From Staphylococcus pasteuri (lineage in GTDB: Bacteria; Bacillota; Bacilli; Staphylococcales; Staphylococcaceae), in contig NZ_RXWW01000002.1 in NCBI RefSeq assembly GCF_003970495.1, positions 35,316 to 99,315 on the forward strand: a DNA stretch of 64,000 nucleotides, read 5' to 3'. Positions 26,001-35,357 of this stretch are shown in pieces. A program made the position numbers and the translations under genes. Below the pieces are notes generated by a model. The model had not been told where the DNA came from. It worked only from the letters and a program-made list of their open reading frames with translations, and ran no database searches. The stretch's first letter is position 1. Each line of letters begins with the position of its first letter.

Positions 26001-27599
26001 ATGAAAACAAAAACTAAAATAAGCGCAATTTTATTAGCATCAGGAATTGTATTAGCGGGATGCGGTGGCGATAAGGCATTACAAGATAAAAAGGATCAAA
26101 AGACATTATCCTATACAACTGTAAAGGATATTGGTGATATGAACCCTCATGTTTATGGTGGATCAATGTCAGCGGAAAGTATGATATATGAACCATTAGT
26201 ACGTAACACTAAAGATGGTATCAAACCATTATTAGCTAAGAAATGGGACATCTCTAAAGACGGCAAGACGTATACGTTTCATCTAAGAAAAGACGTCAAA
26301 TTCCATGATGGTTCAAAGTTTAATGCAGACGCTGTGAAGAAAAATATTGACGCCATACAACAAAACAAAAAGTTACATTCATGGTTAAAGATTTCGACAT
26401 TAATTGATGATGTCAAAGTGAAAGATACATACACGGTACAAATTCATTTGAAAGAAGCATATCAACCTGCATTAGCAGAATTAGCAATGCCTCGTCCATA
26501 TGTGTTTGTATCACCTAAAGACTTTAAACATGGAACGACTAAAGATGGCGTGAAATCGTTTGATGGTACAGGTCCGTTCAAAATGGGCGAACATAAGAAA
26601 GATGAATCTGCTACCTTTAATAAAAACCAACACTATTGGGGAGAATCTTCTAAATTAAATAAGGTAGAAGCAAAGGTTAAACCAGCAGGAGAAACAGCAT
26701 TCTTATCTATGAAAAAAGGTGAGACTAACTTTGCATTTACTGATGATCGAGGTACAGATAGTTTAGATAATGATAGTTTAAAACAACTCAAAGAAACTGG
26801 AAATTACCAAGTCAAACGTAGCCAACCGATGAATACCAAAATGATTGTTGCTAACGCTGGTAAGAAAGATAGTGCGGTAAGTAACAAATCGGTTAGACAA
26901 GCCATTGGACACATGGTTGACCGCGATAAAATCGCCAAAGACATTCTTGATGGAGAAGAAAAACCAGCTACACAACTTTTTGCAAAGAACGTGACAGATA
27001 TTAATTTTAATATGCCTACGCGTCAATTTGATAAGAAAAAGGCTGAAGCATTATTAGATAAAGCAGGCTGGAAGTTAAATAAAGATAAACACGTACGTCA
27101 AAAAGACGGTAAAGACTTAGCTATGTCAATGTACTATGACAAAGACTCAACAAGTCAGAAAGAACAGGCAGAATTTTTAGAAGCAGAATTTAAAAAGTTA
27201 GGCGTCAAATTAAATATAAATGGTGAAACATCAGATAAAATTGCTGAACGTCGTACATCTGGTGACTATGATTTAATGTTCAATCAGACATGGGGATTAC
27301 TTTATGATCCACAAAGTACTATTGCTGCATTCAAATCAAAAACAGGTTATGAAACTGCTACATCAGGTATTAAAGACAAACAACAGTTATATAACAATAT
27401 CGACAATGCATTCAAAATTAAAAATGCGAAAGAACGTTCAAAAGCTTATCAACACATTTTAAAACAAGTCGATGATGAGGGTGTCTTTATTCCAATTTCT
27501 CATGGCAGTATGACCGTAGTAGCACCTAAAGACTTAAAAAATGTATCCTTCACGCAATCACAATATGAATTACCATTTAATGAAATGCAATATAAATAA
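26001..27599 (+). CDS. cntA: Staphylopine-metal binding lipoprotein CntA
   Basis: A 532-residue family-5 solute-binding protein anchored by C21 in VLAGCGG. It captures staphylopine complexes of Ni, Co, Zn and other metals outside the membrane. SBP_bac_5 elements are visible (DGKTYTFHLRKDVKFHDGSKFNADAVKKNI; NKSVRQAIGHMVDRDKIAKDILDGEEKPATQLF). AAGAGG precedes the ATG. The 69-bp gap from cntM is the largest in the operon and may hold a processing or internal start site, but no promoter is obvious. Often mis-annotated as a nickel or oligopeptide binding protein. Confidence 0.93.
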   Translation: MKTKTKISAILLASGIVLAGCGGDKALQDKKDQKTLSYTTVKDIGDMNPHVYGGSMSAESMIYEPLVRNTKDGIKPLLAKKWDISKDGKTYTFHLRKDVKFHDGSKFNADAVKKNIDAIQQNKKLHSWLKISTLIDDVKVKDTYTVQIHLKEAYQPALAELAMPRPYVFVSPKDFKHGTTKDGVKSFDGTGPFKMGEHKKDESATFNKNQHYWGESSKLNKVEAKVKPAGETAFLSMKKGETNFAFTDDRGTDSLDNDSLKQLKETGNYQVKRSQPMNTKMIVANAGKKDSAVSNKSVRQAIGHMVDRDKIAKDILDGEEKPATQLFAKNVTDINFNMPTRQFDKKKAEALLDKAGWKLNKDKHVRQKDGKDLAMSMYYDKDSTSQKEQAEFLEAEFKKLGVKLNINGETSDKIAERRTSGDYDLMFNQTWGLLYDPQSTIAAFKSKTGYETATSGIKDKQQLYNNIDNAFKIKNAKERSKAYQHILKQVDDEGVFIPISHGSMTVVAPKDLKNVSFTQSQYELPFNEMQYK

Positions 27600-27611
27600 A
27601 GGAGCATCTAA

Positions 27612-28547
27612 ATGTTCAAATTAATAATAAAACGTATTGCACTCATGTTTCCGTTATTGATTGTAGTGAGTTTTATGACATTTATGATGACGTACCTATC
27701 CAATGAAGATCCTGCTGTAACAATTCTACATGCACAAGGAACACCGAATGTTACAGAGCAATTAATTACTGAGACGAAAAAGAAGTATGGTCTTGATGCA
27801 CCTATTCTTATTCAATATAAAGAATGGTTACAACAAGCAATACAATTTAAATTTGGGACGAGCTATATTACAGGAGACCCGGTTTCAGAACGTATAGGTC
27901 CTGCATTTATGAATACATTAAAATTAACATTAATTTCTAGTCTATCAGTTATGGTGACATCTATCTTTTTAGGAGTGGTGAGTGCACTAACTAGAGGTCG
28001 TAGTACAGATCGAGTAATACGATTGATAGCATTCTTTTTAACAGCTTTACCATCATATTGGGTAGCATCAATGCTCATTATTTTTGTATCAGTTAAGTTA
28101 AATTTATTACCAACATCAGGATTAACAGGACCAGAAAGTTATATATTACCAGTAGTAGTTATCACAATGACATATGCAGGTATTTACTTTAGAAATGTAC
28201 GACGAGCGATGATTGAACAACTTAATGAGGAGTATGTGATGTATTTAAAAGCGAGTGGTGTACATACTATAACCTTATTAAAACACGTATTACGCAATGC
28301 ATTAAAAGTCGCTGTATCTATTTTCTGTATGTCGATACCTATGATTATGGGTGGTTTAGTCGTTGTTGAAAATGTCTTTGCTTGGCCAGGATTAGGACAA
28401 TTGAGTATTAAAGCAATTGTCGAACATGATTTTCCAGTTATACAAGCTTACGTGTTAATTGTTGCAGTATTATTTATTGTCTTTAACACACTGGCAGATA
28501 TTATTAATGCCTTGTTGAATCCTAGGTTGAGGGAGGCGACAAGATGA
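27612..28547 (+). CDS. cntB: Staphylopine ABC importer permease CntB
   Basis: A 311-residue DppB-type permease with six membrane helices. N-terminal motif IIKRIALMFPLLIVVSFMTFMMTYLSNEDPA, and the EAA coupling loop is YVMYLKASGVHTITLLKHVLRNAL. Pairs with CntC to form the channel. AAAGGAGC precedes the ATG; overlaps cntC by four bases. Confidence 0.92.
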   Translation: MFKLIIKRIALMFPLLIVVSFMTFMMTYLSNEDPAVTILHAQGTPNVTEQLITETKKKYGLDAPILIQYKEWLQQAIQFKFGTSYITGDPVSERIGPAFMNTLKLTLISSLSVMVTSIFLGVVSALTRGRSTDRVIRLIAFFLTALPSYWVASMLIIFVSVKLNLLPTSGLTGPESYILPVVVITMTYAGIYFRNVRRAMIEQLNEEYVMYLKASGVHTITLLKHVLRNALKVAVSIFCMSIPMIMGGLVVVENVFAWPGLGQLSIKAIVEHDFPVIQAYVLIVAVLFIVFNTLADIINALLNPRLREATR

Positions 28548-29413
28548 TGATTTTAAAACGATTATTACAAGATAAAGGTGCAGTAATTGCATTAATTGTT
28601 ATAGCGACTTATATCATACTCGGGTTAACAGCACCGCTCATTACAGTCCATGAACCCAATCATATCGATACAGCGAATAAATTTGCTGGTATTAGCACAT
28701 CACATTGGTTAGGCACAGACCATTTAGGAAGAGATATATTGACGAGGATTATTTATGCTATTCGACCAAGCTTATTATATGTATTGATTGCATTATTTGT
28801 ATCGGTCGCAATTGGAGCCATACTCGGATTTATATCTGGATATTTCCGGGGTTATATTGATGCATTGATTATGCGATGTTGTGATGTCATGTTGGCATTC
28901 CCAAGTTACGTTGTCACTTTAGCGTTAATTACATTATTCGGAATGGGTGTGGAAAATATTATTCTGGCATTTATACTTACACGTTGGGCATGGTTCTGCC
29001 GTGTAATACGTACTAGTGTCATGCAATATACCGCAGCCGATCATGTAAAATTTGCTAAAACGATTGGTATGAGTCATTTATTGATTATTCGTAAACATAT
29101 TCTTCCATTAACATTAGGCGATATTGCCGTTATTTCTAGTAGTGCCATGTGTTCTATGATATTACAAATGTCAGGATTTTCATTTTTAGGTTTAGGAGTA
29201 AAAGCACCAACAGCGGAGTGGGGCATGATGTTAAATGAAGCACGTAAAGTGATGTTTACTCATCCTGAATTAATGGTGACTACTGGTATTGTTATTGTCA
29301 TTATTGTTATGGCATTCAATTTTCTATCAGATGCGTTGCAAGTGGCAATAGATCCACGCATTTCTTCAAAAGAAAAATTACGTGCAGTTAAGAAAGGCGT
29401 GATGCATGAATGA
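28544..29413 (+). CDS. cntC: Staphylopine ABC importer permease CntC
   Basis: A 289-residue DppC-type permease. HWLGTDHLGRDILTRIIYAIRPSLL is the family signature and HVKFAKTIGMSHLLIIRKHILP the EAA loop. GGGAGG lies 7 nt ahead of ATG 28544. ATGA overlaps join it to cntB and cntD, implying coupled translation. Confidence 0.92.
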   Translation: MMILKRLLQDKGAVIALIVIATYIILGLTAPLITVHEPNHIDTANKFAGISTSHWLGTDHLGRDILTRIIYAIRPSLLYVLIALFVSVAIGAILGFISGYFRGYIDALIMRCCDVMLAFPSYVVTLALITLFGMGVENIILAFILTRWAWFCRVIRTSVMQYTAADHVKFAKTIGMSHLLIIRKHILPLTLGDIAVISSSAMCSMILQMSGFSFLGLGVKAPTAEWGMMLNEARKVMFTHPELMVTTGIVIVIIVMAFNFLSDALQVAIDPRISSKEKLRAVKKGVMHE

Positions 29414-30225
29414 CGTTGTTAAAAGTAAATAATTTAACAATTATAGATTCTTGGACAGGTAATGTACTTGTTGATGATATTAACTTTCAAGTTGAACATG
29501 GTGAAACACTAGGTTTAATAGGTGAAAGTGGTAGTGGTAAATCCATTACTTGTAAATCATTAATTGGACTTAATCCTAATCGTCTTAAAGTTACTGGAGA
29601 CATTTGTTTTGAAGGTCAACAACTATTGAATTTGTCAGAGCAACAATTACGACAATATAGAGGTAAAGATATTGCGATGGTCATGCAGCAAGGTGCAAGA
29701 GCTTTTGATCCGTCATCAAGAGTCGGCAAACAAATGATGGAAACAATGCAAGCACATACGTCTTTATCAACACAAGAAATTGAAGAAACGCTTATTAAAT
29801 ATATGACGTATATGAATTTAAAAGATCCTAAAACCATTTTGGCATCTTATCCATATATGTTGTCAGGTGGCATGCTGCAACGGTTAATGATTGCTTTAGC
29901 ATTAGCATTAAAACCAAAACTCATTATTGCAGACGAACCAACAATTGCATTGGATACGATTAATCAATTTGACGTGTTGGAAGCATTTGAAGATATTAAA
30001 CAACATTTTGATTGTGCCATGATATTTATTTCGCATGATTTAACAGTTATTCATAAAGTTGCAGATAATGTACTCGTTATGAAAGAGGGACAATTGGTTG
30101 AAGAAGGAACTAAAGAAGCGGTCTTGCATGATCCTCAACATGAGTACACGAAATATTTATTATCCACAAAGCAAAAGGTGAATGATTATTTTCAACGTGT
30201 AATGAGAGGAGATTGTCATGCTTAA
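29410..30225 (+). CDS. cntD: Staphylopine ABC importer ATPase CntD
   Basis: A 271-residue ATPase. Walker A GESGSGKS (38-45), Q-loop in VMQQGARAFDPSS, signature LSGGMLQRLMIALAL, Walker B LIIADEPTIALD, and switch His in IFISHDLTV. One of two ATPases powering CntBC. Overlaps cntC and cntF. Confidence 0.93.
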   Translation: MTLLKVNNLTIIDSWTGNVLVDDINFQVEHGETLGLIGESGSGKSITCKSLIGLNPNRLKVTGDICFEGQQLLNLSEQQLRQYRGKDIAMVMQQGARAFDPSSRVGKQMMETMQAHTSLSTQEIEETLIKYMTYMNLKDPKTILASYPYMLSGGMLQRLMIALALALKPKLIIADEPTIALDTINQFDVLEAFEDIKQHFDCAMIFISHDLTVIHKVADNVLVMKEGQLVEEGTKEAVLHDPQHEYTKYLLSTKQKVNDYFQRVMRGDCHA

Positions 30226-30967
30226 AATATCAAATGTTGAAAAGCATTATGACAAACGAACGCGATTTAGCTCTAAAACAGAACCTATCGTTAAAGATGT
30301 AAGCTTCGATTGTCCTGTAGGTCAATCTATCGCTATTATCGGTGAGAGTGGCAGTGGTAAGTCTACACTAAGTCGTATGATATTAGGCATTGAAAGACCA
30401 GACAAAGGTAACGTGACATTAAATGAGCAACCGATGTATATAAAAAAGGTAAGACGTCATCAAATTAGTGCAGTATTTCAAGACTATACATCGTCATTAC
30501 ATCCTTTTCAAACTGTAAGAGACATTTTATTTGAAGTCATGTGCCAGTACGATAAACAAAGCTTGAAAGAAATGGAAACAACGGCAATTCAATTATTAGA
30601 TGAGGTAGGATTATCTAGTGATTTTCTAGAAAAATATCCTAATATGTTATCGGGCGGAGAGGCACAACGCGTTGCTATTGCAAGGGCGATATGCATTAAT
30701 CCGACATATATCTTATTTGATGAAGCGATTAGTGCGCTAGACATGTCGATACAAACTCAAATTCTAGATTTATTGAAACGGTTAAAAGAAGAACGGAACT
30801 TAAGCTATATATTTATTACCCATGATATTCAAGCAGCAACGTATTTATGTGAGCAATTAGTGATTTTTAAAAATGGTCAAATTGTGGAAAGCCTTCCCAC
30901 ATGCCATTTAAATACAACACGTAATGCTTATACAAAAGCGTTAATAGAGAAACAACTATCATTCTAA
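30218..30967 (+). CDS. cntF: Staphylopine ABC importer ATPase CntF
   Basis: A 249-residue ATPase. Walker [10 protein letters not shown] (42-50), signature LSGGEAQRVAIARAI, Walker B YILFDEAISALD, switch His in IFITHDIQA. The partner of CntD; GAGAGGAG precedes the ATG inside cntD. The cntE start is 11 bp after the stop. Confidence 0.93.
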   Translation: MLKISNVEKHYDKRTRFSSKTEPIVKDVSFDCPVGQSIAIIGESGSGKSTLSRMILGIERPDKGNVTLNEQPMYIKKVRRHQISAVFQDYTSSLHPFQTVRDILFEVMCQYDKQSLKEMETTAIQLLDEVGLSSDFLEKYPNMLSGGEAQRVAIARAICINPTYILFDEAISALDMSIQTQILDLLKRLKEERNLSYIFITHDIQAATYLCEQLVIFKNGQIVESLPTCHLNTTRNAYTKALIEKQLSF

Positions 30968-30978
30968 GGAGTGAGTTA

Positions 30979-32160
30979 ATGAAAGGTGCAATGGCTTGGC
31001 CATTTCTAAGATTATATATACTAACTCTCATGTTCTTTAGTGCGAATGCCATTTTGAATGTGTTCATTCCATTACGAGGTCATGATTTAGGTGCAACCAA
31101 TACAATGATAGGTATCGTTATGGGTGCCTACATGTTGACTGCAATGGTCTTTCGTCCATGGGCAGGACAAATTATTGCACGTGTTGGTCCAATTAAAGTA
31201 CTACATATTATTTTGATTATTAATGCTTGTGCACTGATATTATATGGATTTACTGGATTAGAGGGATATTTTTTAGCAAGAGTGATGCAGGGTGTATGTA
31301 CGGCGTTCTTTTCGATGTCGCTACAACTAGGTATTATAGATGCTTTACCTGAAGAACATCGCTCAGAAGGTGTCTCTTTATACTCTCTATTTTCAACGAT
31401 ACCTAATCTAGTAGGACCACTCATTGCTATAGGTATTTGGCATCTGGATCGAATGTCAGTATTTGCCGTAGTCATGATTGCTATAGCGTTAACGACAACA
31501 TTCTTTGGTTATCGTGTCTCATTTGCAGGTGAGGAGCCTGATACTAGTCATAAAGTTGAACGTTTACCCTTTAATGGTGTGACTGTGTTTGCACAATTTT
31601 TTAAAAATAAAGAGCTGTTAACGAGTGGATTAATTATGATTATTGTGTCGATAGTCTTTGGAGCCGTGAGTACATTTGTTCCATTATATACTGTAAAATT
31701 CGGATTTGCAGATGCTGGTATATTTTTAACGATTCAAGCGATAGCGGTTGTATTAGCTAGAATTTATTTACGTAAATACATTCCATCAGATGGATTGTGG
31801 CATCCATTGTATATGGTAAGTGTACTGATGTTACTTGCCATTGCAGCGATGTTAGTCGCTATTGGACCTCACATACATGCGGTTATATTTTATAGTAGTG
31901 CAGTATTGATTGGTATGACACAAGCGCTTGTTTATCCAACTCTAACGTCGTATTTAAGTTTTGTGTTACCGAAAGTTGGTCGTAATATGCTATTAGGTTT
32001 ATTTATTGCATGTGCAGACTTAGGTGTGTCATTAGGTGGAAGTCTGATGGGCCCTTTGTCAGATTTAGTAGGATTTAGCTGGATGTATACCATTTGCGGA
32101 TTGCTCGTTGTGTGTATGATCGTGATGAGTGTGTTTAAAGGGACGCGTTATGTTAAATAG
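30979..32160 (+). CDS. cntE: Staphylopine exporter CntE (MFS)
   Basis: A 393-residue major facilitator with 12 predicted helices. Motif A-like loop FRPWAGQIIARVGPIKVLH and second-half signature LGVSLGGSLMGPLSDLVG are visible. It secretes apo-staphylopine so that the complex can be recaptured by CntA-F. It is the last gene of the operon. AAGGAG precedes the ATG. I see no convincing terminator in the 213 bp before the next gene, so some read-through to the HD-domain gene is possible. Confidence 0.92.
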   Translation: MKGAMAWPFLRLYILTLMFFSANAILNVFIPLRGHDLGATNTMIGIVMGAYMLTAMVFRPWAGQIIARVGPIKVLHIILIINACALILYGFTGLEGYFLARVMQGVCTAFFSMSLQLGIIDALPEEHRSEGVSLYSLFSTIPNLVGPLIAIGIWHLDRMSVFAVVMIAIALTTTFFGYRVSFAGEEPDTSHKVERLPFNGVTVFAQFFKNKELLTSGLIMIIVSIVFGAVSTFVPLYTVKFGFADAGIFLTIQAIAVVLARIYLRKYIPSDGLWHPLYMVSVLMLLAIAAMLVAIGPHIHAVIFYSSAVLIGMTQALVYPTLTSYLSFVLPKVGRNMLLGLFIACADLGVSLGGSLMGPLSDLVGFSWMYTICGLLVVCMIVMSVFKGTRYVK

Positions 32161-32373
32161 AAAGGCCTGTTTTAGACGCAGTCATTGAATTAGAAATATT
32201 AAGCGGTTGTTTTTTAAACTAAGTGATTGTCTACTTTTTGATATGAAAATGTGTTCTGAAGTAGTAACCATAGGAAATCCTTCTTCAACAGTAATTTTAC
32301 AACACGATTGTTGGTTAACAATACCTGGTTAGTGGAATAGATGTAATATCACAATAAGAAGGGTCGTATAACC

Positions 32374-33012
32374 ATGATTAGAGATATTAATGAAGTCACT
32401 GTTCCAGATAGTAAGATTGTTCAAGATGCACAAGGTATTGTTCACGAATATGGTAATGAATTAATTTGGAATCATTCAAATAGAGTATATTTATTTGGAG
32501 AAGTTAAAGGTATTCAAGATAAACTCAAATACGATAAAGAGTTACTATATATTACTGCTTTATTCCATGATTTAGGTCTAACTAATCAATATAGTAGCGA
32601 TGATTTGCGTTTTGAAGTAGACGGCGCTAATGCGGTGAGACAATTTTTAGAAACGTATAACTATGATGAAAGAGATTTACAATTAGCATGGGATTCTATT
32701 GCATTGCATACGACACTTGGAGTAGCAGAGCATAAAGAGAATAACGTAGCACTGTTATACCATGGTGTTGGTATGGATGTGATGGGAGATAATTGGAATC
32801 AATATTCTGATGAAATTCGAAAAGCAGTCGTAGATAAATTTCCACGTGGTAATTTTAAACACGATGTTATTAGAGCATTCTACGATGGTTTCAAACATAA
32901 ACCAGAAACAACATTTGGTAATATCAAATCTGATGTTATTAAATATTTTGAACCAGAATATCCTCAAAATAACTTCTGTTCATGTATTTTACGTTCAAAT
33001 TGGGATCATTAG
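32374..33012 (+). CDS. HD-domain hydrolase (cyanamide hydratase-like)
   Basis: A 212-residue metal-dependent HD protein. Ligand motifs are NHSNRVYLFG (first His), ALFHDLGLT (His-Asp), RFEVDGANAVRQF, and AWDSIALHTTLGVAEH (distal His). The combination of HS-RVY-FG, LFHDLG and FEVDGANA is that of the cyanamide hydratase/DDI2-like HD group rather than of nucleotide hydrolases. The physiological substrate in staphylococci is unknown. GAAGGG lies ahead of the ATG. It follows cntE in the same direction without a clear terminator and is closed by its own. Confidence 0.8.
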   Translation: MIRDINEVTVPDSKIVQDAQGIVHEYGNELIWNHSNRVYLFGEVKGIQDKLKYDKELLYITALFHDLGLTNQYSSDDLRFEVDGANAVRQFLETYNYDERDLQLAWDSIALHTTLGVAEHKENNVALLYHGVGMDVMGDNWNQYSDEIRKAVVDKFPRGNFKHDVIRAFYDGFKHKPETTFGNIKSDVIKYFEPEYPQNNFCSCILRSNWDH

Positions 33013-33067
33013 ATTTGGAACTTAAGTTCGACGGAATATGAAAATTAAATAGGAATTTAAATTAAGG

Positions 33068-33100
33068 AGTTCTCGTACTAACGTGCGGGAGCTTTTTATT
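33068..33100 (+). terminator. Rho-independent terminator
   Basis: AGTTCTCGTAC (33068-33078) pairs with GTGCGGGAGCT (33083-33093) with three G-U pairs, followed by TTTTTATTTT. Confidence 0.8.
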
Positions 33101-33247
33101 TTGTTTTGAAAAATCATTCTAATCAATTTTTAATGATAATTATAAAAATAAAGAATACTAATCAACTATTTTTTATTTAGGAGCAATGTTATATTAATTA
33201 TATAATTAATTAGTTTTAAATATTAAGATATATAAGGTGGTTTTGAT

Positions 33248-34048
33248 ATGGAAGAAAATAGATTTGATAACGATAATGTAGATGTAAATAGAAATCAATT
33301 TAATCAAGAACAAAGTAATGATATCAAACCTAAAGGAAATCTTGCGCTAAATATTTTAATATTTATAGGTTGGATGATATTAGCACAATTACCAGTTATT
33401 GCAATAATAACTCTTGTAAGTCTTTCTGTTAAAGCTGAGGTTTTAAGTATAACAATAGGTACTATTCTATATCTTTTTGTTATTGCTATAGTGATTTGGT
33501 TAATAAGACGATACTACTTAAATCATACATATGAAAAAACAAAAGGTTTTAGTCGTAAAGACTTAGGTATAGCCATAGGTTGGGCAATTATATTAAGACT
33601 AGTTGTATATGGATTCACATACTTACTAAAATTAACCACTGGTTCAATGCAAACAGATAATGATAAATTGCTATTTGGTGACGTCAATGCTCAAGCACAA
33701 GACGCTAGTCAACTTGGACAAGTATTTCCCGTAATTATATTTGTGATTACACTTACTTTTTTAGTTCCATATCTAGAGGAATTGATTTATAGAGGCATTT
33801 TTAAAGAAACACTATTTAGAAAATCAGTATTCTGGCTGCCTTTCATACTTTCATCGATTGTCTTCGCCTCACAACATGGCATTAATAATATTATTGCATT
33901 TTTAATGTATATGATAATGGGTATGATTTTTTATCTTGCTTACTCAAGAAGAGGTAATATTAAAGACAGTATGACAGTACATATGATTCATAATGGGCTT
34001 ATTGGTGTTATGATACTCATCAATTATTTTTATATATTGTTTAAATAA
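33248..34048 (+). CDS. CPBP family intramembrane glutamic protease (Abi)
   Basis: A 266-residue membrane protein with a polar Asn/Asp-rich N-terminus (1-30) and about seven helices. The three CPBP motifs are present: EELIYRG (EExxxR, about residue 178), SIVFASQHG (FxxxH), and HMIHNGLIG (HxxxN). The family includes CAAX-type proteases and bacteriocin self-immunity proteins; the staphylococcal members include MroQ/SpdA-like regulators, but I cannot assign this one. Preceded by an AT-rich promoter region and AAGGTGG. Confidence 0.85.
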   Translation: MEENRFDNDNVDVNRNQFNQEQSNDIKPKGNLALNILIFIGWMILAQLPVIAIITLVSLSVKAEVLSITIGTILYLFVIAIVIWLIRRYYLNHTYEKTKGFSRKDLGIAIGWAIILRLVVYGFTYLLKLTTGSMQTDNDKLLFGDVNAQAQDASQLGQVFPVIIFVITLTFLVPYLEELIYRGIFKETLFRKSVFWLPFILSSIVFASQHGINNIIAFLMYMIMGMIFYLAYSRRGNIKDSMTVHMIHNGLIGVMILINYFYILFK

Positions 34049-34070
34049 TAAAGTGATAGTTGAGATAAAT

Positions 34071-34237
34071 GGAGGTTACAGTAGATAACATATTCCTTTC
34101 GAAAAAGCAGTCGACGAGAAAAATTATTATAAGAACATATTAATGTTTCGCTAAAACAGGTCTAGTACTTACATGAAAAGATTTTATTAAAAATTGAAAA
34201 TGTAAATCACAAAGAACAAGGTGGATTGACTCATTAA
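34071..34237 (+). pseudogene. Decayed gene remnant (frameshifted C-terminal fragment)
   Basis: Three short coding-like stretches lie in successive frames: EVTVDNIF (from 34074), then PFEKAVDEKNYYKN (34095-34136), then NVSLKQV-stop-YLHEKILLKIENVNHKEQGGLTH ending at TAA 34235-34237. The last two join into one plausible protein tail if one frameshift and one in-frame TAG are ignored. The amino-acid composition is coding-like and unlike the surrounding AT-rich spacer. The parent family is not recognised. It directly precedes the Lpl-like gene. Confidence 0.35.
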
Positions 34238-34261
34238 AATACAGAAAGAAGTGACTTATAG

Positions 34262-35098
34262 TTGATTTCTAAAAAATTGTTGAGTGTTATATTACTACCA
34301 ATCATTGCAGTAATCATCATTATAAGTGGTTATTATGGATTTAAAATTACTAAAGAAAACGCAATTAAAGGTAGTCTTTCACATATATTTAAGCCACTTC
34401 CTATGAAAAATCTTGATGTTTTATTTGATAAACAAGGGATAAGAGCTGAAGAAAAAGGTGGCAGGGGATTAGAAGCCGACGACAAAGGTGTATGGGAACT
34501 CAAATCCTTTACAACGAAACGTAAAGGTGAAGAAGGGGACACTGTAACTGAAGGTGTTGAGATGAAATTTAATAGACAGACTCATGATGCTAGTGGTTAT
34601 TACTTTATAGATAAAGATAATTATAACAGTGAGACTTATGAACATGATAAAGAGGAAAAACATTATCCCGTTGAATATAAAAACAAAAAGCTTAAATTAA
34701 CTAAAGAAGCAAAAGAAAAGGGGATTAGTAAATCATTAGAACAGAAGATAAATAATTTTAAATTTTTAGTAGAATTTGCTGATTATAGTGATATTAAAGA
34801 TTATAAAAATGGAACCATAACTTATAGTTATGGTGATAGACCGTCTTATACCGCAGAATATCAACTTGATAATAAAGATAAAAATGTAAAAGAGATTAAA
34901 AACCGTTTTGATATTAATACGAATAAAGCGCCAAAAGTTTTATTTGATGAATCAGGAAACATGGGTGCTCGTAAAATAGGTGACCAACATATAGAATATA
35001 ATTTTGTAGATAATGACAAAGAAACCATAACTTATACAGATATCATCGAATTTACACCATCAGAAGACGAAGAGGATAATGAAGTGAGTATTGAATAA
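34262..35098 (+). CDS. Lpl/DUF576 tandem-lipoprotein family protein lacking a lipobox
   Basis: A 278-residue protein. Residues 40-250 follow the staphylococcal tandem lipoprotein (DUF576) pattern: PMKNLDVLFDKQGIR, DDKGVWELKSF, GVEMKFNRQTHDASGYYFID, EQKINNFKFLVEFADYSDIK, NRFDINTNKAPKV. Unlike normal family members, the N-terminal hydrophobic segment (6-26) has no cysteine, so the protein would be held by an uncleaved signal anchor instead of a lipid. The C-terminus ends in an acidic tail. The start is TTG 34262 with a weak ribosome site. A single copy stands here, not a tandem cluster. Confidence 0.75.
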   Translation: MISKKLLSVILLPIIAVIIIISGYYGFKITKENAIKGSLSHIFKPLPMKNLDVLFDKQGIRAEEKGGRGLEADDKGVWELKSFTTKRKGEEGDTVTEGVEMKFNRQTHDASGYYFIDKDNYNSETYEHDKEEKHYPVEYKNKKLKLTKEAKEKGISKSLEQKINNFKFLVEFADYSDIKDYKNGTITYSYGDRPSYTAEYQLDNKDKNVKEIKNRFDINTNKAPKVLFDESGNMGARKIGDQHIEYNFVDNDKETITYTDIIEFTPSEDEEDNEVSIE

Positions 35099-35301
35099 AA
35101 TAATATGGTGAAATTAATAAAAGTAACTATTTTTTATAGTATGTCGGGTATAAACTAATTGAATATGTAGACAAAAGAAATATTTATTAGATGCAGAACA
35201 AAATATGTTTGCTTATGATGTTTATGGTTATGATGGAAACACAAATATCTCATAATCAATATAAGGCTATAGTTATTACATAATATCTCAAAATGATATA
35301 T

Positions 35302-35352
35302 AAATAAAAAAACAAAAATCAAGCTGAGCACCCAATTCGTGGTACTCAGCTT
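35302..35352 (-). terminator. Rho-independent terminator after ggt
   Basis: AAGCTGAGTACC on the minus strand (35352-35341) pairs with 35332-35321 with one mismatch and is followed, reading leftward, by a T-rich run from 35318 to 35305. Confidence 0.88.
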
Positions 35353-35357
35353 GTTTG

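Noticed and set aside
26001..30967. Nickel (NikABCDE) or generic oligopeptide transporter
   Set aside because: The directly upstream cntKLM genes and downstream cntE exporter identify the staphylopine system.
32161..32373. Terminator after cntE
   Set aside because: No stem with an adjacent T-run could be built by eye in this gap.
35099..35301. Second decayed Lpl copy after the Lpl-like gene
   Set aside because: Short tyrosine/glycine-rich frames are present but none matches the Lpl pattern well enough.
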